Positions 25,624-40,600 of a stretch of DNA of 64,000 bases are shown here, piece by piece. The notes under the pieces are model-generated. The model ran no database searches and had not been told where the DNA came from. It saw only the letters and a list, made by a program, of their open reading frames with translations. A program made the translations under genes and the position numbers. Numbering within the stretch: position 1 is the first letter of the stretch; each line of letters starts with the position of its first letter. This DNA comes from Membranipora membranacea (taxonomy: Eukaryota > Bryozoa > Gymnolaemata > Cheilostomatida > Membraniporidae). The stretch lies in NCBI GenBank assembly GCA_914767715.1, contig OU612075.1:8308001-8372000 (forward strand), written 5' to 3'.

Positions 25624-28600
25624 ATGAAGTTCGCAGAGACACTTGGTGCGCATATCACCCCGACATGGAGGAAGCAATATATTGAATATGAGGTATGTTA
25701 TTTATTTACTCTCTAATAAAATCAATTGCAGACGTAGTAGTTTGTTGGCCAAGGCGGATAAATTGCTATAGGGGATCTCGTCTAACTGTGATAATTGGCC
25801 TTTGGTGTCCAAATTTCATATGACATAATGGAAAATTAATATTTTCAAGGTTTCACTACTCCATCTCTTTGCTTTAAGCACCAGGTGACCAACCTGCTTA
25901 AAGTACTAGTAACCAAGTATACCATGTCATTCGGGAAAGATGTTTTTTTATCTCTACCATTTCTAATTATGTTTTGGTGAAAAGGAGTGCTGTAGCAGCA
26001 TCATAAACTGTTAGCTTCAAAACAGACAGTGCATCCTCATAAAGCATATCTCAGCTCATGAAGGGATGTGATGATGTCATTCTTTCCCTCATGACGTTTG
26101 CATCAATGAATTCCTATTGGTTCAGAAGTGATCCTTAGTCATGTTTAATTGTGGGTTGTCATCAGACATTTCAAACTAATTTCCTAGTGAGCTATATATG
26201 ATATTTTATCAAAATTATTTATATTTTAATGAGTTGGTCTTCAAAATTTGCATTCTCACCTGTAATTAACCTATAGATCCCGGATAGTGAAATGGGCAAA
26301 TTTATTCTTGTGATATTAGTGATAAACGAAACAAACATTATGTAAGGGACGAGTCGTGGCGTTACCATGTCAGCAATCAGCTAACATATGTTCTTTAGGC
26401 TATGGGTGTGTTTGAAAAGCGTCAAACTTCTGCCCTTGGTATTGTTATCTGTACCATACTACTGCTAGGTCTTTATCTCATAAGTGTGCTCTGGCTACCT
26501 GCAAGATGTAAACTTGTTGCCAAGGTTCAAGCTCAAGGCAACAGTCTCTCCAAAAGCAACACACCCGAAAAGAGTAAAGTATTCGCTAAGAGGAACAATT
26601 CACCTTTTCCAAAATGTGTGAAATAGCAAAATTTAAGGCTAGCCAGCATTTAGTCAACCTCGTGATATTATAAGAACTCTCGTCTTGTCGAGCAAGAAAT
26701 TGGTGCTACATAGCATTATGTCACCCCCTAACTCACTCACATTTAAGATATCATCTCATTTTGCTCTAATTTACAATACATTGCCAAACTCTGTATCCAG
26801 CCTGCTTTGATGAAAAGCAAAAAAGAGAGTTTCGCTGAATAATCCATGCATTCCACCAATTTATCAATGAATCGCTAAATAATTGGACATTATGAAGGTT
26901 GTATCAATAAATTGAAAATTATCCTTGGGCGTTTTACCGTAATCCCTCACCTATAGATTGCACGACGTATAAGTGAAGGCGGCTATAAGAGAGTAGTATA
27001 TAGGCGCGACTATCATTTGAAGCAGTGGTAGAGCGGTCGACTTGTAAACATGGAGTTGTGACTTCGAAGCCCACTGAGGGCAGTTTTTTTCCCAAAACTA
27101 CTTAGTTCATTTGTAGTGAGTGTAGTGTAGTGAGTGTCTTAGAGCGGTGGGGTGTCTTATAGCTGTGGGGTGTCTTAAAGCTGGAGCATTTTTATTTTTT
27201 CTGAGGGGGGTGATTCACTTATAAGTCCGGTGACTTATAGGTGAGGGATTACGGTAATGGTACATTTTGATTTGAAAATATGAGAGATTTATAACCTCTT
27301 TCTTAGTAATAGGCCATTTAAAGTCCTGTTTGATCTAAAAGGGTGCCAGCAATTTAATTATAAATCTACAATGTTCAAAACGAAAATTGCAAAAGTACAA
27401 AGTTTTAGGTTTCATCCTGTTTTCATAAAATTAAAAATTTGGGCAATCTGAATGGAAATTGTGCTGAATAGGAAGATTAAGACAGATAGTGGGAGCCTAA
27501 ACTTTTAATAAATATATTTCAGTAGGTTAATTGAAAAGATCTTGGCAGATAACGACAACATATGCTGTCAAATTATTGATACAATGACATAAGCAAAAGT
27601 CATAGAAAAATTTGTGAATGGAAAATCTTACCTTGACAAGAAAAACAATTTACTTTGGCGACACAGCATTGGACAAGGGTGTACATTCGACCCATGGAAA
27701 CATAGTGAATAGATTGTTATATTTGTGAGTAGATTGCTATATTTTGATTATAATCCAGTTTTATGCAGGATGTTTAAAGGCCTGGAGAACATTACTTAGA
27801 ATACTTACTAATTTAAAAATCATAATAATGTTCAACCAAGGAGTAAACTTGGTTCAACCTTGAGGTAATGCTTTATTTTATGCCTTGTGCTCGGCCATCA
27901 AAGAAAAAATATCACCATGTTGTGACCATTTGAGACTGGCGTCTGTTTTATTTTATTTTTTATCTGCTGGCAAGCAGGGTAAAGAATGTCATCGGTTATA
28001 CGGCTGCAACTTTGAGGTATACTTCAGCAAACTGGATGGTCTTGGTATTAGGTATTGTGTTAGGCCGGCATGGCAAAGATTATGCCGCTTTATGCAGCTG
28101 GCATCTTCTTTTCTAATTATTTTTAATCCGCTTGGTTTTTATTGAGTAAGATATTCAAACCCCCATGCTTGACTTCCTGGCTAAAGTTCACCATATGAAC
28201 CAGTTGGGCTGGCATTTTTTTAAATCATTAATTTGTTTGGATGAGTGTTTGACTCTAATTGTCTGTTTGATTGGACGAAATTTCATCATACACACACTTT
28301 GTTGCTAGCATTCATTTTTTTTATTTTTCTGACTGGAATTGGCTGAATGGTTGATTTCAATTGTAGTGTTTGACTGCACAAAATTTCACCATATACAACG
28401 TTTATGTCTATATTTTTTTGAAAGTTTCTTCAATCTGCTTGGAAATGGCTGAGCAGTTGATTTGTAGCAACTTTTTCTGCTGGCTGCACAAAGTTTCACC
28501 ATTTGACCATTCAGGGCTGTCACTGGTTGTCTTTCTTGTTCTTTAATTTGATGGGAGTGTAACTTAAATATGACATGCTGAAGTATGGCCAAATATACCA

Positions 28601-31600
28601 CTTACTTGGAATGATATTGTTCTGACAATGAACTAAATATTAATATGTTGACAAAGAGGTTTATTTTGATATGGTTGTTAGTGTATCATAAATATGGCTC
28701 TACGATATTCATCACACCATAGTTTACAACCGCATCTTTGGTCACCAGAAGCGGTAAGTTTTAGGAAATCTATATTGAAATTGGACATGACAAAAATTAT
28801 GCTGCCACATTTCCTCTTAGAATTGAAGTTTGATAAGGCTAGGTTTAATATGATATTCATTACACCAAAGTTTGACCACAGCATCCTTTGGTCATTGTAA
28901 GCATTGAATTTTACGAAGTTTATTGAGGTTAGATAAGACAAGAATTTCCCTGCCGTTTTATCTAATAGCTGGAAGAGAAAATACAGCATTAAGGAAAATC
29001 TGCTAGATTTACAGTTAGATCCAATAACGCTTGCAAAATTCTATATATACTGATGGAACTTCATCACAAATTGGCATAGGCCTACTGTGTATTTAATCTC
29101 TACTCCATCAATTCATATCAATGTTTTTGTTAAGTACTATTTATAGCAGTGTCGATTGTCTGGGAATGGCTTTATATAAAAAGCTCATGGAAAAACTGGG
29201 ACAAAGATAAATTTTTTAGTACAATGTTTCTTCTTGATTAAGCAATAGGGATAATGTCTAACATAAAATACACAGTTTTAGTTTTACAGCCTTTTAGTGA
29301 ATCCCAGAGTTTTTATGCTTTTGTTCATTTTTTTGTCGGCCTATTCAATTATTGGGTGTGTGGGACAAATCTTGTCCTCAAAGCAACATCACACAGCAAA
29401 CGATTTGCGTAGCTGAAGATACATTTTCATACGAAGAAATTCCTGTATGTATTGTGGTATTATAAAATAACGATACTGTCCAGAACTTGGTTGAGCTGTC
29501 ACACAATGTCGATAGGCCTATGTGTCACAATGATGCGAGGATGTGATGTATAGGTTGCTTTCATAACTTTCTGAAAATTGAAAAAAAATTTTTTAAAATG
29601 TACTAGAAATTCCCGTAAAAGTTTTCTGGCAAAGTGTGATAAAGTGCTATATGGGCCTTTGTCAATCACGCAATCATAAATGCCACAGGGGGTCAGAAAA
29701 CAGAGACTCTGTTTTGGCCTAGTAAAACAATTGTTTGTGTTTTGGCAATCGATTTGTTAAAGATTGTCGATTGGCAATAACATAGGCCTATGCACCTAAC
29801 CCTCCTTCTCCACACTTACTTGCTTCTATGGTGAAGGTGCAGGTGATTGGAACTGCAAGATCCCTATGTTCAAGGGAGGGAGAATAACATACTTGCTATG
29901 TGAACCTGGTCAAATTGAGTCAAATTTAAAAAAAAATTACGATGCTGTATTGCATAGGCGCTAAGCCCTTACTCAAGTTCCCTCAAACATTCTAAAGAAC
30001 TATCACATGCACACCACATGTCAGGTGTCTCAAACATAGGAGCATCATGCGTAATAGAAGGGGCACAATAATATGATGATTGATGAGCAATTTGAACCCT
30101 GCACTCCGAGGATTATCTTTTCTTGCAGGGGCAGGGTTATTGTAACAACACATTCCTCACTTGAAAAATGATAAAATGATGATGACGGAAATTCCACTTT
30201 ATTTATGGTTATAAAACTTTTAAATTTTTAGAAAATGAAGGAGATGTTGTACGAAGCACAGGAAGGCACTCCCACTGCAGAAGGTATGCTTACGTATTTG
30301 TTTCTTGCCTCATCTAGTATATTTAATTAAATTTTACCAAGGAATACTATTTTCAGTGAGAAAGTTCCTGGTGAATCCTTAATTAAAAATACTTTTGACT
30401 TGACTTTGTTTTGTATACGACCCTTGTGAGGCTGTGCGTTGCCTTCCACTAAAATTAATATGTTTACATGTCTTTGCAATTACGCCCCACTAGCAGTTAG
30501 AAAGACAAACCTAGAGCGGGTTTGTCGGTACAAGTATGTCTCGGATGCTCAGTGGGAATGGGAAAATTAATCTATCTCAAATCATATCATTCAACGACTG
30601 TCAGAAGCTATCATAATAATATTATTAGGAGTTTCATTCATGAATGGAGGCTAGCCACTTGAAGAGCAGACCCATCCATCATTGCCTGAGTTATCAAATA
30701 TTTATGAATATTAGTAAAATATCTATACCGTTACAATGAAGGTTGTATTCTGATAAACTCCCATCATTTATCATACTTATATTAGGATATAATGCTCCGA
30801 ATATCTTGGTGGATAGTAAGACGGTCTTTAAACAGATATGTCACCAAAATTCGCCCGATCCATAATAATCCTCTGCTCATCTTATAGGTCCTCTTTTCAT
30901 CTTATGGTTTATTCTATAAGATGATCCTCTTTTCCATTGATCCTCTTTTCATCAATGGTTTATTCTATAAGATGATCCTCTTTTCATCAATGGTTCATCT
31001 GATAGAATTGATTAGCTACGTTTATTCAATTGTTTATTTAAGCTACACTAACATATGGTGGGGGGTTGGGGTGTCGGGGGGGGGGGGGGTAGGGGTTGGT
31101 GGTAATACGGAGGAAAGTTATCGCATAAGAGTGGTGGACACCTCATCTAAATGTACAAAATCCATTGCGGTCAAAGGTTTGGCTGCGGCCAATTCTCAGT
31201 GTATTTCTAAACTCTTCAATCAAATTTAGATAGTTTTCTCATCTTGGAGTTCATAGAGCCAGATGAAATAGAACTATATATTTTTAAACATCCTGATTCC
31301 TAATTTATAACGGATTTATCACAAGACTGTCCGGATCTGAGTCAGCCCAAAGTTAATGTTAATGCTGATAGGCTGATAGAAACAGGATACCAGTAAATAA
31401 ACATAGCGTGAATCACATAAAGGATCCCGATGGTGAAATAAATAATATTTAACACGCAAAAAGTGTTAATTTATCAAAGAAATTGATATTTTTTGCAAAG
31501 TAACGCATAGGCCCACATGAAAAAGGCGCCTCTTGTGTTCTTTCTATTGATGTTGATTTATTTTAACTATAAATGTCTGCTCAAGAACCATATCAATATT

Positions 31601-34600
31601 TTATACGTCTTTGATGTGCAGAAAGTGTTCGTGTTAATGTTTTGGTGACATCCATAAGAATGTAGAAACCGTGGATGGATCGTTTTGTCATTGTATGGCT
31701 TCCAACGAGCCATGGAGGTATTTCAGTTAGAAAATTTATGATCTCAGCTATAGGTAGAAGAAGTCAACATCAATAGAAATAAATGCACTGGGACTCGTTT
31801 TCATGTACATATTCGTTTGCCAAAAATATCAATTTATCGCCACTTTGTTCTATTATTTTGATTAATAGCTCAAAATTGTCGAGATAACAAGTAGTAAACA
31901 TATTGAAGACAAGACCAAGACAAGAGAAGAGCAAATTCAATAGAAAGACAGTTTTGGGTGCCGATTTACTCAAAACAACTACACCAAACACCCGATCAAG
32001 AACACCAAACCGAACTGTGAATATTATTGTTGAGCAAATTTCAAAATAAGGACAATTTTGGGTGCCGATGTATCCAAAAATTGACCCACCTCCAGTTTGA
32101 AGTGCTTGTCTACCCTCTACTCCCTACCTCAAAATGTACTCTTATCAAACTTTATCTTGTTTTGATAGATATTTCAAAAACATTTTGTGCACAAATCAGG
32201 TCAAGTGTTTTTGTCGCAGTACCATAAACTCGCTGTAGTCTCACTCTTCAGAGCAATTGATCGGTCGCTCACCTAATCGGTCTCTCACCTAATCGCATCG
32301 ACTCAACAAAAAGGTGTTTCTAGCCTATAGATTCAAGTAAATAATATTTATTGCCATTTGAACTACATTATTTTGACACAGATCTGCTCTTGAGTGGGTT
32401 TTGTGGACAATTTTTATGATAAATATCTTACTATGCGTAGGCTGTATGATCCATTTTGAGGATTTATGGCTGTTTTTAAACATGTTGTTTTTCACGAAAA
32501 TAAAATTCTCAAGCACTGCCAAGATTTGAACATAGCCAGCCCTAATGGTGTTCAGGATGGCGATCGCTGCTGTAGGCGTTTGCAATTGCCATTCTAAACA
32601 CCATTAAGGGCTGGCTGTGGATTTGGATAGGTTATCTGACAGCTGGAAGGAAGGCTGTATGTAGGATACTAGCTCTATTTCAAGCTATAGGAAATTTTGA
32701 TGAAAATATGAAAGAACGCTTGAGATTACCACTACACGTCTTCCGACATACATATTTGAAATGACAGTTATATTATTGGCATCAGATTTGTTTGGGTGAA
32801 TGATGATATTGGAACTTGGGCAGCCTGGTACCTGCCTGCGATAATCTACGATGCCAAATGACCTAAAAATAAATTATGGCAATTATCGAACAAATTATTG
32901 CCTGGATTCCTTTACATCCACACTTGAGTTCTGTAATAAATATGAATTTTGGAAAAACCGGTGACGGGATGTCGACAGATGTTCGTTTCATACTAAAACC
33001 GCAATTATGGCCACAGGGTTAGCGTGTAAGCGTGATTTGCCACGTCTACCCTCCAAATTATCAAATTTTGATGACAGTGATCGGGCTGAATTCATGACAT
33101 TCTGATATATATCAATGCTGCTCATCATTGCTTTGTATTTTTCCCTTTGCACACATTGGGTGCATGATAAGTCACATGATATCAAGTCACATGCCGTCAG
33201 GAATTTCAGCTAGCTGCTCTTATGACACTTCTATTTTAACCATTTTACATGCATCATAATGTGCCCAGATTTTAGCATTGGAAGTATGCTGTTCCATTTT
33301 CATAATAATAAAATGCCAATCCCAACTATTTCTTCTTTAAAAGCTGATAGCACATTAACCTTAAACAGTCCTTGATAAACCAAATGTTATCACAATACAC
33401 TCAATGCACTAAATCACAATACTCCCAATTGTCCTCTAGATGGTTTCGCTGCACCTTGGTTGCACAGTGGTTGCACAAGGTGTAACAAAAATGGAGTGAG
33501 AAGGGAATGGGGTTTGTCCCTTTTGTATTCATTTCTGAAAGTTAACTTCCACTTCTATTCTTTAATTACGCCTAAATGTGCAATCAGTCATCAAAACCCT
33601 GACAGATTATTTTTCAAATCAAAAGTTTCCAAATTTGCTGCTCATCGCATTGAAAAAGCCAATAATAAACATTTTTGGTTTAAAATTAAAAGTTTTGACT
33701 AGGCATAAGGACATTGCAACACTACACTATGGTACCAGTGTTTCAATACAACTTTTTCAGATTGAGTATCAATTGTGAAGCAATAAGGATGTAAAAAAAC
33801 GACTGTGTAACATCCTACTAGTCATCCTTCTGCGTTTTTCTTTTTGCGATTTCTTCCTCAAACTCTGTAGATTGTTGAGATGTTATCTAGCTACCTTAAC
33901 TCATAGCTAAAGTGAAGCGCAACTAACTGCCCTCCCTCACCCTCCACCAGCGACTGGTTAAGGTATTCAGGCTCCTCTTTTACAAATCAAGTATATAAAT
34001 CCACCCACCAATGTGACCAAAACCAAATGGACATTTTCAGAGTCACATTCACGTATCCATGCCAGTGACTGGTGTTCTTTTTTCTTTCTTTTTAAATGAG
34101 GACACCTTGATCCAAATCAACACCTAAACCAAAACAGCGTTACCAGATGCAAAACGAAGTAAAAAATTGCTGGTACTGACTTGGCATCTATGACTCAATA
34201 TTTTTACATTCTTCCACATCATGTTACCAACGACTGTATCTGCCTCATCTGTTGGGTTGATGGCAATTGCAGCTCTGTGGTCTTTTTGATATGATATGAT
34301 GCGTGACACAATGAGATGTAAGACATAAGCACGGATATAGTAGTACAGATGTTAAATCAGTAGTATCAGAGAGAAGGGTGCATCTTAGGCAGAAAATGTT
34401 CGCCTATATATTGGTTTTGTTAACAGCACGACTTGTCAGGGATCCATCAGTGGGAAGTTTCAGCATCAGGCGTATTCTCAGCCAGTTGATGCCAGCAGTG
34501 GTGTTAGAATACATTATAGGAATAGTTAAGGAAGAAAATAGGATGATGTCATGCTAGTAGGTAGTAACCTTGATATTACTCATCAGTTGTCTTTGCAGTG

Positions 34601-37600
34601 TTGGTAACTAAGGAGTAAAAATAGGTGTAACAATGGATTCTATGCTAATTTCCTTATCTCTTGTGTTACAGATACTGACCCAGCTGTCATAGAAAGGTAC
34701 TTTGCAAAGTTTAAAGAACAGTTCTTCAGATTCTGTGATCTAGAGCTCAAGAAAATCAACATATTTTTCTCAGGTTGGTTAACTTAGCTACCCTAGAGGA
34801 ATAAATATTAGCTAGAGTTTAATTTAGCTAGTATTGGGGGACATAATGTTAGCTATTTACATTTTCAGCCAGCTATGATAGGAGTTTATATAAAGTATAA
34901 TGAGATTGAGTAAATGGTAGCTATCAATTAATTTGACTACTTCCGGCGAAATGGCAAATTTTTCCCCCTGTGGATGCTTTACTCATCTAGTCTAAGTCCA
35001 ATCAAAAGTGAAGGTGTCAAAGCCATAGCCAATGTTAACCAGCTAACCACATTTGCAATAATCTTGGAAATATGCATACAATATTCAACAAATTAATCCC
35101 GAATTAAATGAACATAATCACTCAATTGTTTATATAAGATTCTTGCCAACGACCTTCTAATTGTTCCAAAATTGACAGAACAGTACACATTGCATACCAT
35201 TAGTGGTGATGGCCCATGAGACAATGGGATTCCGAATCTAAAACAAGGAGGGCGTGACAAAGGCCTATTATGACAGCAGCTAATGTGGTTGTCTTTCCTG
35301 ATGCTTTGAACACTGGTTTGGCCAACCCTTTGGTAGGCCTATACTTTTCTTTGTCGCTTTTTCTGCAGTCGACCACTTTGAAACGTTCATTAATCAAGTA
35401 CCATCTGCATCATGATTAGACAGTGTATGCAATAATTGCATATTATTGGTATATGCAATTTGAGGCATGGTGTATATCTCAAATTATATATCCAGGTTCT
35501 TGGAAATATAGTGAGTTTAATCAACAACCAATTCACATTCTTGATATATTCACGATGAAGTTATTTCCAGGGACTGTCAATTTGGGTTTTAAGGTTTTCT
35601 GGTAAAGGGTTCCTCATGGATAGTAACATATCTTATTCCATATTCAAGTGGTGGCATTTAGATCAATGAACCCCCTCTGCCTCGTTCATTGTGTAGATAC
35701 AGTAATGGTTTTGGGGCATCACAAAGTTTGACTTAAAGGTCTTGTGAAACAAAGTGTCCAATTTTGAACTGGTCATCTTAAATCAAGAAGTGACCCAAGA
35801 ACCACCTATTCACTATGTCCTCAACGGTGTTGTCACAATGCTTATTTGATTGTCCACTACAGTTGCATTGCGCATTAGCTGTTACATTGTTACAATGTGA
35901 ATTATGCAATTGCATGTGCAATTCACAACATTTTGTTTGATGGCATTTGTTGTTTTATGGACAACAGGAATATCGGAGTGCTTCTTGCCTCAATTTTGAT
36001 TCTGGACAATTTTGTCTGTCTTAGGAATATCGTCCTATTACTGAAAATATAGAAAAGAGCAATGAAAGGGGTGAACTGAGTGTAAGCGAAGATTATCTGT
36101 CTTCATCAAGGTTATTTATGTCCACTTTTAAGTGTACGACGAGGGGGGGATGGGGAATTAGAGGTGGCTGGATGATCATTTTTGTGGAAGTCTAACAATT
36201 TGAAACATCAATTTTATAATTCGGGCTTTACATAGAAACTGCACAGGCCTACAACCTGGACAGCCAAATGATTTTTTGAGAAATGTAATTGATCCAATTT
36301 TAAACGAAAAAGTTGCAGTTTGTCGCATTTCCTGTTTGTAGAAAAGCTGTCAGAGGCTACCAGAAAGCTAGGCGGTCTAAAATCTGACTTAGAGCAGCTA
36401 AAGGAACGAGTTGCAGATAGCCACAATCTCAAAAAATCTGGTGCTAAGAAAAAGGTAGGCCTAAACTTCGCTTGGAAAATCAGTTGGGAAGAGAAAACAA
36501 TTGGCCATCACTACTCCTTACATGTTTGCTGTTATTAGGCAGGCAGGGATCATAGATAATCCGGAGCTCATCGTAATTAATCTAGGTTAACGAATACTAT
36601 CACATTCATGGTGAATACTGTCGAAACTAGCAAACTATTAATATTAGATCAAAACGATTAACCAGGATGTTTATGTATGACTGGACATTAATCTCTTGAA
36701 CTGGTTTTGTCATATAAGTTTGCCCTGCTACCACCTGCACACCTGCCAAACCATCGCGTGCACGCGCAGTGTGACGTGCTCTGTCAAGGTCATCTGTCAG
36801 TTGCAGCCACTGTCCGAGAGGTCTTATTCTTACAAAAGGATGTTTGTTAGTTTAAGTGCTCAAACGGTGCAAGATGCTGGTAGAGGCATTTCATTATCAG
36901 CCACTTTCTCCCCTCCAGGAGTTTGAGGCTCTGGTCTGTAATCAGACAGGGCTCAATATTGGTAAACTACGTAGTGATAATGGTGGGGAGTATGTAGGGA
37001 CAGATTTTGAACGGTATCTTTCTGATCGGGGCATACATCACCAGCTTACTGTGCGATACACACCTGAGCAAAGTGGTTGATAATGAAATGCCTCTACCAG
37101 CATCTTGCACCGTTTGAGCACTTAAACTAGATGTTTGTATGTCACTGTCCCTCCAGCCACACAGACCTTGCTGGACAATAAAAAGACATGAAATTGCAAT
37201 TTACTAGCCGCAACATCATTGTCTTGTCAAAACATCATTGGTTATTGAATGAAATGTAAATTCCTCATGCATCACCTAATAAAAATATCCCTCACCTCTA
37301 TGTTCTTATAGCATAAGTATTAGCAATATCTTATATAAGGGTATCTTTTTTGACGACTGGATCCAAAAATGGTTCATTTATGTTAAAAAAAGATAAAAAC
37401 AGATTTTATTGAGGGACAATGGTAGTTGGTATCATATTTTGCATAATTTTTACTGTAAAATGAGAATGCTCTGCTTCGGTTCTGTTGAAAATACTTTTAG
37501 CTTTTAGCATTCTTATTGACATAAGTTCTCATCTCAACGATGTTCTTTCAAGTATGTCACCAATAGGTTTTATGGTATCCTTTTGTTTTAAGGTGGCGTT

Positions 37601-40600
37601 TAGCGCAAAGACACATCATGACCTAAAGTTAGCATACAGTGAGTTTTATTTGAGCCTGATTCTAATACAAAACTACCAGAATCTCAACTTCACCGGCTTC
37701 AGGAAAATACTCAAAAAGCATGACAAGGTATGTAGCTTAACATCCAATCTAAGTGCTAAGACACTGATTTTCAGGTAAGAGGCACTTTGCCTCTGGAATC
37801 AGACACATAGCTCAGTCTTTCGGCAGGTCTAGGTGCTACATGCTTCCCCTTACCAAACAGGCAGTAAGTAAGCGTGTCATCAAGCGCATGTCACTTTGGC
37901 CTTTTTAAAGTTCAATGGTCAATGGCCTCGTATTTTATCTTTTGCGCAAGTCAAAGCGCTCTATATTTGCGTTTTCTGTCATGAGTTTCCTGTGCTGAGT
38001 AAGTAAAGCGGTGCATTTTCAGGATTTTGGTATGCTGGTTTGAATAAATGTACTTGTTGCATAGGCTGCACGTATGGGAGTTTTCATAGATAGTACTTCC
38101 TTTTAAAGGGCAACCAAGGTTTCAAACAACTTCTCATTGATGGCCATTGATTAATAGCAGATTGCACCTTCTGCATGGGGAAAAAGACAAAATATAATTC
38201 GGATGATTATTCAGCCAGAATTCTTGTGAAACATTTCTTCCATCAGGTACTCAAACTCAGCAAAAAGAGAATACCACATAGCAGTTTCCTGTTCCTGTTA
38301 TTATTTAGCCTGTGCTCTATAATTATTACAGCAAAGTCTTGGAACCTCCCCTAAACTGAAGTGTTACCCAGCTTAGAGTCAGCGACTACTTTGAGTTTTG
38401 CATCGCGTAATGCACAAAGCTGATGCTGCCCAGCACATTATTTACTACCCATTAATGCATTGCTGCAAAACCTTGGTTGCCCTTTAATTAAAATAATGGT
38501 AAGACGGTAGTATTGAATCTGGAAGAGTCTTGTAACTCATGACACTGTAAAAAAAGATTGATTGTGATCTAGGAGATTATTTGATATTGCTGCAAAAGGG
38601 CAGTACTGATATGTAATTGGAAACCGATGAACTTTGATCTTTTCAATCCTATGTTGATTAATTTATTATTATAATTTAAGGTTGATATCTCATTGTACCA
38701 GAAATAAGTAGATCTAAAAGCACTAGTTGCAGCAACATTGCTGCAACTAGTGCCTGACATATTTTGTTTGCTGCATCTTTCGTCTGACCTTTCGAGTGTG
38801 GAGATTTGAGACCATAATTACCACATTGAACTTTCAACCATCCTAATATCGTTATACATTTTTAGATAAACTTGTTACATCATTGTTTAAATGGTGATAA
38901 TAATGAATATTTTTTATACTACTTATCTAAAATTAGGAGTAGTGTGTTCGTTGATATTAAGGAGACAACTCTCAATAACCAACTCATGCTTGATTGATTA
39001 ATAGGTTTATAATATGATGCGTAATAAAATAATGAATAAAATCGGGAGATGTTGAAGCTGATAGTATGTCAGAGACAAGTTCTGGCGTGATGTGAGAAAG
39101 AGGTGATACAGTCAATATTCGCTGCTGACATTTTGATAGGTTGTTTCGTAGTCAGTGCACCCTACAAGATTTCAACCTGGCCAATAAATTTTCAAGTTAA
39201 AACTTTTGCAAATCTTGATTTGTTAAATCTCTTAACACGGTGTTGATCATCCATGATGATCCAGAATTGATATTTTGTGATTTTCAAGGAATTAAATAGT
39301 GAAAGTTTAGATCTTAATACAGTTTTCGTCCTATGTTGATACAAATTGTCTAAGGAGGTGGTGTAGCTATTTATTAGTTCCTTTTTAGAGTTTCATTTTC
39401 AGTTTGAGTTGTTTTCAAGGTCCAGATTGAAATGTATGTGGAAAGGCTGGCATTTTCTGAGCCTTTTCAAGGACGGTTGTCACCTTGATGGGGGACACGT
39501 TCTATGGCTTCATTCACCTTTCGAACTTTGGTGTGGTCAATTTCTCTCTCTCTCTCTCTCTGCCTCATTGTTTATGGTCATGACACTTGTCACCCTTTCA
39601 CCATCACAAGACATATATTGAGTGTGTACAAACATGTGTGTCAATTTCACATTGAGGTCCTGGTGGTTAAACAACTTAGCAGTCTCCTAGTTGATATCCT
39701 CAAAATCTGGAGAAGCAATTTACAGAAGTGCGCATTCACGTATGGAGGAATTCTTGTAGTGACAGAACAGAAGATTATAAATAATGTTGCTCTTGAGCCC
39801 ATGGGTGAGATCGTTTAAATGCATACTTATTTGTTACTTGTTTACCGGCGGTAACCATTTAAATAAGTTCTTGGATGTTTATTAGTAGTCCATTTTGATA
39901 TGCTTAGTATTTTTTGCAAGAAGAAGGGATGGGGGTCAACAAACATGTTCCATAGACTTCTGATTGTTTTATAAACTGAAATTTCAAAACTGGTGACACA
40001 TTCTCCTGAACATTGGGCAATGATGGCTTTGCCTTTCATTGGTAAAAATGTATAGGTCCACCTTAGCCGGCTTCCTCAAACCATGGATACATACTCTTGA
40101 CATCAATTATCCTTTTATGTCACAAATGCGATCACCTCGTAACACTTCCCCAATTAGGTTAGTTGGTTGATAGCATTTTTTGGCAAGGTTTACCAGGATG
40201 TGTACATTGTGTTATGTACCATATTTTGGTCTAACATCAAGCTATATCTGTCACTAGATCACTTATTACTCAATTTGCCTGATTTTTGGAATTCCAAGCC
40301 ACCTCTGCCTCACCAGTAGAACGGGAACAACTGGAAGGCGGACACATTGGATCCTTAGATAATTTCGAATACTCTACCACAAGCCAGTTCTCCACGTTAA
40401 CCATTGCATCTGTTTCATCCAGATGATTGTGTATGAGGTGGTTGTTTTGGTTGTCAATATAGTATCTCGATCTTCTCTCAGGTGTAACGGTAGCCATCAG
40501 CAGGATTCTTGAGGGACAGTCCCAATATGTTCCAAAAGTAGTCCAAACTCTTTTGGTTTCCATTCAGTATACAGCTGACATGGTGATGTATCATCATCGA

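Larger units (their letters stand above)
25693..30231. other. XPR1 intron 1
   Basis: The intron holds a small open frame with a membrane helix (26402-26626), a TA-flanked inverted-repeat element with a tRNA-like core (26937-27254) and degenerate tandem repeats (28180-28600, 28710-28955). The open stretch at 27885-28145 has no support as a gene. Confidence 0.6.
30284..34671. other. XPR1 intron 2
   Basis: No gene is seen. It contains a short tandem repeat (30887-31007), a G run (31076-31089) and a hairpin (32531-32619). Confidence 0.5.

Noticed and set aside
27018-27085. Functional tRNA gene
   Set aside because: The T-stem does not pair fully, the acceptor stem is not clear, and the sequence sits inside a transposon-like repeat.
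27885-28145. 86-codon open frame in XPR1 intron 1
   Set aside because: Cysteine content is modest and irregular, with no signal peptide and no splice context.
36856-37080. Intact Copia retrotransposon gene
   Set aside because: Only a short integrase piece is present, with no protease, RT or LTRs; the boundaries are those of a MULE-like element.
40270-40563. 97-codon minus-strand open frame in XPR1 intron 5
   Set aside because: No recognised domain, no clear splice context and an antisense intronic position; treated as chance or an unidentifiable remnant.
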